From Euglena gracilis (taxonomy: Eukaryota > Euglenida > Euglenophyceae > Euglenales): a DNA stretch of 64,000 bases. The position numbers were made by a program, and so were the translations under genes. Below the pieces are notes generated by a model. It was given only the letters and a program-made list of their open reading frames with translations. It had not been told where the DNA came from and searched no databases. This document shows, in pieces, positions 10,873-21,107 of the stretch (within the stretch, counting starts at the first letter, position 1; every line of letters begins with the position of its first letter). The stretch is taken from the NCBI GenBank assembly GCA_039621445.1, contig CP154955.1, positions 54,565,341 through 54,629,340 of the forward strand, read 5' to 3'.

Positions 10873-11929
10873 TGAACCTCCATTTTGAAGCGTCATTCCC
10901 CATCAAAAAAATTCTGAACCCCACCCCCCAGGGTACTCCCCTCCAGGGGAGGGGGGTCCAGACCCCCCCCCCCCTCCTCGGGGGTCAGCCAGCACCGTTT
11001 TTTTTTTCAGCCAGCAGCCGGATCCCCCTTGTAATGCAGCTTTTGCAGTCCGTCGAAGCCGGGCTGGACCGAAAAAAATTTTGCAAATTTTTTTTGAAAA
11101 TGGCCAAAAAAAGAAGAAAAAATGGCCATGGTTGGTACTTTTACTTTTCACCTGACAATTTCAGTTGAAAAAAATACATCCCAACTGGATTTGGGCTTTT
11201 TTTGTTGTTTTTGGATGCCAGCCTGGCAGCTGACAGGACCCCGAACCCCCTCTTGGAGGAGGGAGGGTCCAGCCAGCATTTTTTTCCAGCCAGCACCTTT
11301 TTTCCAGCAAGCTAGACTCCCCGAAGGTGGTCCTTGAGAAAATCCCTGAATCCTCATGGGCCCCTCAACCTCATTGGGAAAAAAGGCCTGGTGTCCCATT
11401 TTCAGAAGTGGATGTTTGGTGAAATATAATTTAGGCCAGGATGTCTTAAGATTTCAACAAAAACCTCAATTAGCAACATAAACATATCAGTTTTGTTTGC
11501 TTCTTTTTCATATGAAGGGTATCAAATAAACAGAGCCACCGCATGCAGAAAATGGAAAACAAAGTCCACAAAATTGGAGAATGGCAAGAGCATCACAGGA
11601 ACCCCGGGGGTCATACCCTAAAGGGTTCTCCTGATAACAACAAAAATGTGTGAAATTTTTTTGAAACCTGCCTGGATGGGCACTTTGAAGCGAAGTATAT
11701 TTTTATGTGTACGGTACAAACATATGAACATATAAATCTCAGGGGTATACACACAACCAAACAAACACCTACATGCACACAAACATATGAATTTATGCGG
11801 ATGAAAATAAGATCTGCACACACACAAACACACACAAACGCACATTAACATATGAACACATGCAAATAAAGGGAGAGACCCACACACAACAACCGATGTC
11901 CAATGGTCATCGTCCTTTGGCCAGGGCAG
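10873..11929. other. Spacer with poly-C elements and CA-rich tract
   Basis: No gene is visible. From 10,915 to 11,340 lie poly-C/G palindromes and repeated TTTTTCCAGCCAGCA strings of a family also seen at 26,805-27,200 and 37,460-37,580. From 11,340 to 11,890 the sequence is AT-rich with a CA-rich tract near 11,815-11,845. Confidence 0.5.
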
Positions 11930-12063
11930 GCGGTTCGGCGGGTCAACAAAACGCCGCCCCGAACCCACCGCCTGTCGCCGACTGCGGCTGCGACGGGGTG
12001 TGGCGGGACCTGGTGGTGCGCAAGACCCCCGCCGGCAAGCGCTGGGTCTACGCCCGCCCGTGA
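11930..12063 (+). CDS. Probable last exon of the methyltransferase gene
   Basis: After CAG at 11927-11929 a GC-rich frame reads on to CGCDGVWRDLVVRKTPAGKRW and ends VYARP-TGA at 12061-12063. Third positions are almost all G or C. It is the next exon of this type downstream of 4801 on the same strand, so I assign it to the FkbM gene, but the 7 kb gap leaves room for another gene. The peptide KTPAGKRWVYARP is similar to QKDGSTRRWVRTW in the exon at 19,615. Confidence 0.45.
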
Positions 12064-13643
12064 CTCTGCCCCCGTCGGGGCTCTTCCCTCCCCCAGCGAC
12101 CGTGCCCCATCCTGAAGCTCTTTTCCGTGTCAGCCCTCTTGGCCTGGTGCAGCTGGGCGCAAGTTCCGTGTGTTCGTCCGACTCCCCTCCGGGGGTTTTC
12201 TGTGTGTGGAGGTCACCTCATTGACAGAGGTTTCCACCGCAAGAAGGCTTCTCTCTCAGGAAGGTTGCACCCCCTCGGTGATTGGGGCAGGCGGGGTAGG
12301 GGGGAAAACAAACACGGAGAAGAGGAATTGCTCTCAGCTTTGCTCTTTGATCTCTGCCATCCTCTTTCATTTATGCCAAAAAAAAAGACCCACATGGCTA
12401 AAACAATGCAAAAATCAAATTGAATTTTACCAGGCAACAACATCATCTTTCAGAAAAATGACTTCTTTTTGCGAAATCCCGCACAATGGTATAGGTTTCA
12501 CAAAATGCAAAAAAAAACTCGGCGCTTTTTTGGTAGCGCAAATAAAAACTTTTAATATTTGTCCAACGTTTTTTCTGGAAAATTTTCACTGCGTAAATTC
12601 TAACTGTTCAAAATTCCTCTAAGGGTCTGAATTAAGGTTTTTTGGGCTTCCCGTGGTTTTAATCCAGTGTTCATGGATTTTGCATGCTTTTTGGATTTAT
12701 ATTTCTTATTACTGAATAAGAGATGGTTTGTATGCGTTATGATACAATTTTCGGGACAAAACTGACGCAAAATCATGATTTTCAGAACCCCCGCCTATAC
12801 CTTAAAGTGGCCCAAAATGGGGAAATTTTTGGGCTTGACCATAGGCGCTTGGTGGTGGTCCCGTAAATGGCCATTTTCAAGAGAAACTTGGGTGGGCTGA
12901 GTCTCCCCCCCCGCCAGCCCGACCCCGGGGTTTTTCAAAAGGAGCCTGGCGGCAACGTCCTCACAAGTCCCCGTCCAACGATTTGTTTGTATCCATATCG
13001 ATTCCCGCACGATACACGAGTGGACACGCTCCTTGCCCCCCTGGAGTTGCCGCAGGCATTTGGAGCTGCTGGGCAAGCTGGAGAAGGGGAGTGTGAGTCG
13101 ACAGCCTGCAGAATTTGGATCATCTTTTTTGCCCAGTCCACACTGTCAAAACTACTCCCATTCTTTGGTGGCAATCAACATGTTCAGTTTGAAGTGGGTC
13201 CCGTGTTCAGAGTTATGCCTGGCAAAATGTTGTGGCAAACAGGTTCAGGAAGAACAGCCCATGGAACAAAGTTGGATAAAAGGCCCTGAAGGTTAAAAGC
13301 TAGATCCGAGTCATTGGAAATAATGAACCCCCTTGCCCGATATACAGGGGTGTCCGGACCGTCCAGTTTGTCAGATTTCACAGCAATGCAAATGGCCATA
13401 CACCCCACGCCCAATAACGTCCCCCATCCGAACCACCCAGGTTGTCATTTAAGTGTTCACTAGGAGGTTCAAGGATTTGCATGCTGGTTTGCCGTGGCTC
13501 TCTTCCTGATGCCTCTCGTATGCCCCGGCAACCTGCTGGCCGTGGGATCAGAACCTCCTCCGGGATAGATCCGGCCACCACTTCGAAGCCTAAGCGGTCT
13601 GGTGGCTGGTCCGGAGGACTTAGGGAACGAGGTGATCAATGTA
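12064..13643. other. Intergenic stretch, no assigned gene
   Basis: AT-rich and unremarkable to 12,780. A GC-richer patch at 12,950-13,130 has competing open frames with no clear winner. No promoter or terminator signal could be identified. Confidence 0.4.
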
Positions 13644-14047
13644 AACCCTCCCTCCAAACAACACCCCCCCCCAAATATATAATACCCCCCCAGGGTCCGA
13701 CTTCGCTGACCGAGTTCCCCCCTCCTAATTTTCAGGCCAATGGCCCAGATTTTGCCCTGAAAATGTGGGAAATATCACAATTTCTGACGATAAATTGCGA
13801 AAAAAAAGTTGATTTTTCTGGATCATCTGGCCACCAAAAATGTCAAATTTCATGAGAAATTACAATAAATGACCCCAAAAGGGGGGTTTGGGGCGCTGTA
13901 TGGGTTACCGTGGGACTTCGAAAAATTTCGAAAGTTTTCGCTGCCGCGTGGCAAATCATCCTCAAGACACCCCTCCAAATAATATCCCCCGGGGTATTAT
14001 TTTTTCGCCCAAAGTCCTGGCCCGAGGGGAAGTTATTATTTGGGGGG
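13644..14047. mobile_element. Poly-C CCAAATATATAA element
   Basis: Left end AACCCTCC then poly-C and CCAAATATATAATACC; right end TTATTATTTG then GGGGG. Its make-up matches the 10,463 and 15,339 elements but the flanks are not a clean TA pair, so the limits are approximate. Confidence 0.45.
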
Positions 14048-15123
14048 TGAATAGCTCCCCAATCTTTGAGGCGCCTCACGTTGTTTCTCGATGTTTTGCC
14101 GATCTCGCATTTAAGCCTTTTCGTGTTCCTTTCCGCATTTGCGCAAAGGAAAACGGGTTTCATTTCAGGGGGGGTAGGCTTTTGAACTGCTAGTTGCACG
14201 CTCACCATTTTGCAGGGGTGAAAATTTTGATTTTTTTTGGCCCTCCGAAACATGGCGCTGACCAATCTCTGCCCTCCGACCAGGGGGGGGGGATGGTTGT
14301 TGGGTATGGGGTGTTGGACAGAGAGGGGGGAAAACACACGCAAAAACGCTCCGAAATTGCATGAAAATGGGTAAATTGAAGGATCTCAGCGAGTTGCACT
14401 TCAGTTGCCTTCGCCACGATTTCAAGTGGTCGTTGGGCACGGGGGCAATTTTTTTTTAAGTGTAGTCCATTCAACGCCTGGTTCTCCTGCGCCTTATATG
14501 AAAGGAGACCCCTGGTGGAAACCCTCCAAAGAAAACCACCCAAAAAAGGAAACCCACCAAGGCAGAAACCACCCAAACCTGGATGCCTCCGAACGCGGAA
14601 ACCCCCCAAATATAAAAATAGCTCCTCAGATGTCGAAACCCCAACTATAGAAAAAAACACCAAATATGGAAACCCTCCCAATTATTAAAACACCTCAAAT
14701 ATGGAAGCCATCCCCAATTATAGAAACCCCCCAAATATAAACGCCCCCTGAATGTGGAAACCTCCAAACATTCCTCCGTATTGTACAACAGGGGTGGGGT
14801 TGGGGTTAGATGTGAGACGTGCAGAACGGTAGGATGGAGGCCGAGGGTCCCATCTGGGTATTTTTTTTCAGTTTGGCCCCCCCCCGGGGGGGGGAAGGGG
14901 GGTGGGGTGGGGTGGTTGGGGCCGTACCCCCAACCCTCAAAGCCCCTGCTGGAGGTGGGGTTCTGGCCATTTTCGGCACTATTTCCGCGCACAGCGCACA
15001 GCGCCGAAAAGGAAATTTGACCCAAATTGACCCCTGCAAAGTGGGTCCCCCAGACTCCAGCCAGACAACCAGACCCCCCCCGGGGGGACCACCCCAACCA
15101 CACAAGGTGAGTGTATGTCCCTA

Positions 15124-15284
15124 CAGCACTGGAATTCTACCAGAGTTGCTCACCTGGCCAGGCAGAGCAACACAAGAGCACTGGTGCATGGGATGCCTGG
15201 CTACTCACCACACAGCAAACTGGACCAGAAGCGAAGTTAGCGCCGGCCATAAACAGACAACAAGCCAGAGTGCAACAAAGGGGG
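15124..15284 (+). repeat. Dispersed repeat R110, fullest copy
   Basis: The copy runs from CAGCACTGGAATTCTACC through AGAGCAACACAAGAGCACTGG and CACCACACAGCAAACTGG to GGCCATAAACAGACAA. It holds both halves of the repeat without interruption, so it is the reference for the broken copy at 44.4-44.9 kb. Confidence 0.75.
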
Positions 15285-15338
15285 ACCACCCCCTGGTTGG
15301 GTGGGGTGACCTCCCCCCCCCCAGTCATACATCTCGTA

Positions 15339-15728
15339 ACCCCCCCCAAATATAACCCCCCAAAAAATATAAAGCCCCCCCCAGGGGGTTTGGTTTTGCC
15401 ACCCAAATGTAAAGCCCCCCCTGACGTGGAGCCAGATGCTGGTGTCATTCAGGAAAAAGTCGAATAATTTTGGGCGGATACAACAGTTTTGTCACCAGAG
15501 ATGCTCCATTTTGGATATTGCACATTTCTGCGAAGAATAGGGGGTCCGCAGTGAAAGTTTGGGATAAAATTGGTCCGAAAAAGTTTGATTTCCCCCAAAT
15601 TTATAGCCCCTCCCCCCCCCTGAGGGTCTTGAAATCCTGTCCAAATATAAATCCGGGGGGGGGGGTAATATTAATATAATAATATTAATATATTAATATA
15701 AAGCCCCCCGGCTTTATATTTGGGGGGT
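15339..15728. mobile_element. TA-target element directly upstream of a gene start
   Basis: Flanked by TA; ends CGTAACCCCCCC and GGGGGGTTACCG. Contains CCAAATATAA repeats and a central TTAATATAATAATATTAA palindrome near 15,670. It ends about 80 bp before the start codon at 15,810, so it may form part of the promoter or 5' leader of that gene. Confidence 0.65.
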
Positions 15729-15809
15729 TACCGTGTCTCGCATCGCCTGCCGGGTCCGCCCCATTTCCCGCACACAGCCGCCGCCCCAATGTGATCCCCG
15801 CCGCCCGCC

Positions 15810-15967
15810 ATGCGGTGGCGGGCGGGCGTGCTGCTGGGCGTCTGCTGGGCCCTCGCCGGGGCGGCGCCACACAAGAAGCCCGGCGCGCGTGTGCCGTGGG
15901 AGGACGGGGCCCGGAAGGCGTGTGCCGCTCTCGCTCCGGTCGCCCTCTGGGATTCACCACTTTGGCT
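15810..15967 (+). CDS. First exon of a putative secreted protein
   Basis: ATG at 15,810 opens MRWRAGVLLGVCWALAGA, a typical signal peptide (basic start, hydrophobic core, small residues before cleavage), then APHKKPGARVPWEDGARK and ACAALAPVALW. Codons are GC-ending to W47 (15,950), after which the bias drops. The exon may therefore end at 15,950 before GATTCA, or at 15,967 before a GTGAGC donor. The first choice joins the next exon in phase. I do not recognise the family. The product would enter the secretory pathway or, in a complex-plastid alga, a plastid route. Confidence 0.6.
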
Positions 15968-16939
15968 GTGAGCCCCAGAAGCCCAAGACAACGGAAGATG
16001 CCGCAAGAGATGCCCATTACATTTGGATTGAGCTGACAGGGTGCAACCAATGCGAATGAAGCCCGGTGTATGGGACGGACCAGTATCGTCATACTTACCA
16101 TGAATCACAGGGCTTAATTCCACCTAACACAACCACGTTTTTCCCACCCAATTAGCTTCTTTAACCACCACCCTTCGTCAAAGGTGCAACCAAATTATTT
16201 GATTTTTTTGAATTTTCCCAGTGGATGTGGTCAGTCAGGCATCCCATAGAACTTCCACCTTCTGCAAAAACTGAGGCAACATATGAAGTTTTCCGACTTG
16301 GGACAAAATGACCCCGTGTGTATAGTGAAAGTATTTATGCCTCTTGCGTGGTTTTCGCCTTGCTTCACACAACTATTTCATTTCTGGCATCAAGGGGCTT
16401 GGTGGCATCCTAATTACGATATTCCTTCTAAAATTAGGGATGTTCTTTCGTTCCTTTTTTGCCTGACAGGTTGTGTGCTTGTTGCTTATCTCAGGATTCG
16501 AAAGGAGGTTATCCCCAGTCTGTAAATATAAAATGGCTCAGTGGAAGGTGAATCATTTCCAAAATGATCGAACCACAGTCCTCAGAGTAATTTGGTGTTG
16601 TAAAAGGAATGCATTGGATGACCGGTCTGTTCGGGGCGGTAATATGGGGCCAAATGGGAGCTTTTTTCCCCCTAAGGATCGCCTTTAGTGACTGCCTTTA
16701 GTGGGCTGCGGTAGGGTCCACGGATGTCATAAATCCCCACTAAAAGTCTTTTGGCCTAAAGCTCTCTTGGCCTCATTTTATCTTTATCTATCTTTAATTT
16801 TGGCCAACTTGGGCATAACTCAGGCCTTCCAGTCCCAACCCTAACCCTACTCCTTCATCAAGCTAACATCCCGTCAGCACAATTTGCCCCCGCCATCAAT
16901 ACGGCAATAACGACCATGTGTCATGTAACAACATCCAAC
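15968..16939. other. First intron of the putative secreted-protein gene, AT-rich part
   Basis: No element or coding sequence stands out before 16,940. A CCCTAACCCTAC string occurs near 16,840. Confidence 0.45.
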
Positions 16940-17174
16940 CAGGGGTTTTTTTTAGTCTTGGACCCCCTCCCCCAGGGGGGGGGGTATATCTTTTTCGGCG
17001 CCAAAGGCGCCGAAAATTTTGAAAAGGTGCTATTTTTAGCATTTTGGCCGTTTTTGGGCAAAAGTGGGTGGGTCCCCCAGGACCCCCCCCCCCTCCCCCG
17101 GGGGGCCCCACCCCAGGGGTGGGTGGGTGGGTGCCGACCCCCTCCCCCCCCCCCGGTCTTAAAAAAAATCCCTG
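16940..17174. mobile_element. hAT-like hairpin element, perfect 8 bp duplication
   Basis: Begins CAGGGGTTTTTTTTAG and ends CTTAAAAAAAATCCCTG. CATCCAAC lies immediately on both sides (16,932-16,939 and 17,175-17,182). Inside is the hairpin CGGCGCCAAAGGCGCCG near 16,997 and two poly-C/poly-G palindromes. It lies within the first intron, about 70 bp before the next exon. Confidence 0.85.
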
Positions 17175-17243
17175 CATCCAACACATGGGTTGGGTGGACG
17201 CCCCGGAAGCTGCCTTGGCACTCCTGCCCCCCCCTTCTCCCAG

Positions 17244-17356
17244 CATGCGGAGCCGTGGCGGCGGGTGCGCGGCGTGGCGCACCCGCCGTACCGCTGCCGC
17301 AACCTCTCCGCCGCGGCGGCGCCGCGCCGCGCTTGCCTGCGGCAGCCTGCGCCGCT
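17244..17356 (+). CDS. Second exon of the putative secreted protein
   Basis: Acceptor TTCTCCCAG ends at 17,243. The frame HAEPWRRVRGVAHPPYRC then RNLSAAAAPRRACLRQPAP has G or C in nearly every third position; the competing frame does not. It ends at a GTGTGG donor. Two cysteines may form disulfides in a secreted protein. No family recognised. Confidence 0.55.
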
Positions 17357-17667
17357 GTGTGGGGGGGGGGGACGGGCAGGGCCCCGGGAGTGCCGACAGG
17401 GCCGCAATCCAGGGCCACGCTTGGCGCCACGCTGAGGCGTCCCGGGAGGGCTGTTATTGGCAGGCTTGACACCGGGGGAGGGGGCAGGAGTGCCGGTGGG
17501 AACCTTTGGGCCCGAACTGAGCGGCGCAGATGTGCTACGTTGGCACACAGCGACGCACACGCAGCTCATGAGCGGATCGAGGCAATGCAGCGACGACGCC
17601 TCTGGGTGTGCCCCCCCCAGTTCTTTTGCCTTTTGATGCAGCATTTTTTGAGACATCAAGCAGAGAC

Positions 17668-18103
17668 CAGGCTTCTGCTTAAGGGATTGCAGTACCCCCT
17701 CGGGGGGGGGGGGGGGCTGGACTGCAGCTAGTCCAAATTTGGCTAGTGGGATTTCTAGCAGACCCCCCCGGGGGGGTCTGCTAGAAATCCCACTAGCTGC
17801 TGGCAGGGCTAGCTAGTGGAATTTTTTTTCCAGTGACCGGCGCAAAGCGCCGGAATTTTTTTGGGGACCCCCAAAAATGGCCCCAAATGCCCGTTTTTGG
17901 CCATTTTTTGGGAATTTTTGGAACAAAATCAGCCAAAAACTTATTAAAAACCTCATTTCCACCTCGGCACACAGCGCCGGAGGAAAAAAAATTTTCCAGT
18001 TGGGGGACCCCCGGACCCCCCGGGGGTCTAGCTAGTTTTTTTCCAGTGTCTAGCCGATTGGCTAGCCAGTACCCCCCCGGGGGGATCCTTAAGCACAAGC
18101 CTG
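17668..18103. mobile_element. hAT-like hairpin element, longer type
   Basis: Ends CAGGCTTCTGCTTAAGG and CCTTAAGCACAAGCCTG. The flanks GCAGAGAC (17,660-17,667) and GCAGAGAT (18,104-18,111) match at seven of eight bases. Inside are a long palindrome around 17,741-17,797 (GGATTTCTAGCAGACC), the hairpin CGGCGCAAAGCGCCGG near 17,838 and a second GC hairpin-like site near 17,970. The element at 41,357-41,736 is a relative. Confidence 0.8.
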
Positions 18104-18111
18104 GCAGAGAT

Positions 18112-19102
18112 GTTGATATGACCAACTCGGTTCATTCGTTGGTGCAACACAATTTTTTTTGTTTGTCAAAAGAACAATGTCTTTGTTCTGTCCAAAGAAT
18201 AGTCAATGTTCACTGAAGGCAAAAATGAATTTGCAGAGTCACAAAGTTGCTCTGTAGCAGAGCACAGAATTAGTGAAGAATGAATTGGATCCAAGATGCT
18301 GACCATGAGAAAGGCCATATTGAAACTTTTAGATACTTTTCCACAAACAAACAGCACAAAAAAACACCCCCTCCCGATCGTCTTCCTCGGCCAATTTTTA
18401 AGCCTTCCCAGCCACTGTTGCTCACATTCATGTTTTCCACTGTTTCTGAGTATCTGAGGATGAAGTTGATAAAATAAATATCAACGATGGGTGATTGTGT
18501 GTGTTTGAGCCTTTGATGAAATATTTTGAAACAAGTTTTTTCAGCTGTGGCCACAGATATGTAGATATAAGATACTTCGCCAAGATAAATTCAGCATTCG
18601 ACAAAGCATCAAATATGCCAAAATAAACAGATAATGGGTTGCTCAAGGGGCTTTTCTCAAGGAAAGCTGAAAAATTATGTCAACCAGAATCCCATCATTT
18701 TTTAATCATCATCATCATCATCATCATTTTTGAGAAATGGCCAAATGTGATAAATGGGTTTTGAGTTTTTTTTATTCTTTTTTTACAACCCCTTCCCCTG
18801 ATGGTCCCTCTGGGGGTCGTTCCCCCTTCACGGGGACCTTAAAATATGCCTCACCCACTCTTTTCAACGGCTAAGCAGGCATCATGGGTGCCAAACAGTG
18901 TGCCACATTTCACAGGCTTATCCAGTTTCGTTCTGTGTTCCCCGGTCGGAGGCTGTGTGGTACCACAACCAGTTTTGGAACTTCACCAAGACCGTCGCTG
19001 TTGGAGGTGCTTTGTTCTTGTAGTGGCATAATGCACACAAGAATATCCATCTGACTGATTTCTGGTTTCATTACACCATTGTATTTTTCCGGTACATATG
19101 TG

Positions 19103-19146
<44 letters not shown>

Positions 19147-19614
19147 TGTGCGTGTGCATGTGCATGTGTGTGTGGGCGTGTTAGCATCCAGTATTGCCCA
19201 CAAAACGGCTTGTCTGATTCCTGAATGGTTGATCATTGTTTCCTGCTTTCTTCTGCAACAACGGCCCATACACGCAAAGGGTATGAAAATGCATCCACAG
19301 GAACTGAAAATGCACATTCACACAACCAACTTTTCAAAAGGCCACAATTAAACAAAACGAAACGCCCATATTCATTTCCACATTTCTCTCTAGAAAGTTG
19401 TCCCCCCCTTGACGTGCTTGACGGTATCACCCCACTCCAAGAAGCTGTCATTCGGGACCGTGCAGGCTGACTTGCCGTTTGGGACAGTCTGCAGCAGCTC
19501 CCCCCCCCCGAACCCCGGAAGTTGTTAGCTGGCTTGGATGGGCCAACTTCTCATAAAGATTCCCGGGGAAGTAACCGGAAGAGCGTCAGTATTTTGTGTG
19601 TTCATTCCCCAGAG
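18112..19614. other. Intron, AT-rich, with CG-rich GT microsatellite
   Basis: No exon is visible. A (TCA)n tract lies at 18,708-18,727 and a GTGC/GT microsatellite at 19,097-19,172. Confidence 0.45.
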
Positions 19615-19671
19615 GGCATCCACTCCACGTCCCAGAAGGACGGCTCCACCCGCCGCTGGGTCCGCACCTGG
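19615..19671 (+). CDS. Third visible exon of the putative secreted protein
   Basis: GC-ending codons give GIHSTSQKDGSTRRWVRTW after CCCCAGAG, followed by GCAGGG, a possible GC-type donor. The end resembles the tail KTPAGKRWVYARP of the exon at 11,930. Short and without motif, so only moderately supported. Confidence 0.45.
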
Positions 19672-19934
19672 GCAGGGCTGATTGGGAATCCGGGAATCCC
19701 TCCAGGTGGGGGGGTCTGGGAGGGGGCAAAACCCCAATTTTGTGATTTTTGCAGGTTTTATGCATATTTTTCAATTTTTGGCAAAATTTGTGTTTTTTTT
19801 GTTAAGTTGCATTTTTTTTGCATTTTTTTGCATTTTTTTGTCGCGTCTTTCGAGAGCCCATGTTGCCCCCCCCCCCAGGCCTGAGGGCGGATCTGACCCC
19901 TCCCCTCACCGGGCCTACCCATCCAGCCCTACAG

Positions 19935-19986
19935 CTGGGGCATCTCGGACGAGGAGGCCTACCTGCGGATGTACGCCCGGGCCAAG
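19935..19986 (+). CDS. Fourth visible exon of the putative secreted protein
   Basis: After CCTACAG the frame reads WGISDEEAYLRMYARAK and stops at a GTGGTG donor. Codons are GC-ending. W-G-x-x-D-E-E/D followed by a Y-x-R-hydrophobic helix is also seen in galactosyltransferase family 7 C-terminal domains, but the match is too short to claim. The exon at 41,737 ends with a similar ECLRMF. Confidence 0.5.
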
Positions 19987-20402
19987 GTGGTGCGCACCAA
20001 ACGGAAAGGCGGCTGGGCCCATGCGCTGGCTTTGGGATGGGGTTGGGTGGGGGCTCTCTGCAGACAGGGAATCGCACAACGGGACCTGTAGTTTCCAGCC
20101 CGGAGCAGGAATCCCAACGGCCCCCACCCGTAAACTCCCAGTTGCTCCACCTGCCGAGACCTTTTTTCGATGGCAAAAGACTCCGTAGTGAAAGCGGCTG
20201 ATTTTTATTAATTAAAATGCTTGGCTCTGGTTATATTGAATTGTACTCTTGGTGCTATGTACAAAAGATCCACCGCAGGATGTCAAATAATTGTCAAACC
20301 ATTTGACTGATGTACCATGGCACAACAATGATGGTGTAAAGCCGGTTGTATGGCTAAGATTGCCTACGGCACCTCGAGATTCTTCTGGCTGGTGTGTGCG
20401 CG

Positions 20403-20409
20403 CGTGTGT

Positions 20410-20454
<45 letters not shown>

Positions 20455-20462
20455 CGTGCGTT
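20403..20462. repeat. GT microsatellite
   Basis: About 25 GT units with GTGC at both ends, within an intron. Confidence 0.95.
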
Positions 20463-21020
20463 GGTGGGTCTTAGGCGGCCGAATTTTCTTTCAAGCTTTT
20501 TTGTGTTGGCTTGCGCATTTACGCAAATCAACACAAAAAAGAATCTCATTGTAAGACACGGCGACAAGAGAGTGCAAAAAAAATGAGTAAAATTCTGTTT
20601 GTGGGGCGTAAACCCAGGGACTTTAGCGAAAAATGGTGTTTTGGGGGGTCCGGAAATGGGCTCCGCACCTCGAAACCCCAGGACCTTCCTCCCGGGAGTG
20701 CAAAAAGCACAAGAAGCGGCAAAAGGAACGGGACCTTTACTGATATCGCTCCATCTCTGGGAGTTTTCACCAGCGCATCGGCACCAGTACCGATTGTTGT
20801 AACATCGGGTGGGTCTTTTCCCACCTGTTTGACAGGATGGCTTGCCAGTGGTGGGGCGCCAATTTTTGCATTATGCGCATAAATTTTGCAGATGCACGTA
20901 AAATTCTTCCGCAGCACACCGGATGTGCGCCTGTCCCTCCCAAACCGCGCCCCACAGCCGTTCTCGTTCACCGCCGGCCCCCATTCCCCATTCCCCGACG
21001 CGATTCCCGCCCCGTCGCAG

Positions 21021-21107
21021 GGGCCCTGTACCGCTTCGACGACACCGCGGGCCTCGACGCGCTCACGCTGTTCCACTACCCGAAGGAGTGCACGGCGGAG
21101 ATGGGCG
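21021..21107 (+). CDS. Exon with FHYPKEC motif
   Basis: Acceptor CGTCGCAG ends at 21,020; the frame is ALYRFDDTAGLDALTLFHYP then KECTAEMG, ending at a GTTGCC donor. All third positions are G or C apart from one or two. The exon at 40,320 has the counterpart VAVALFHHPKECFAAF, and the exon at 45,867 also ends before GTTGCC. Family unknown. Confidence 0.6.
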
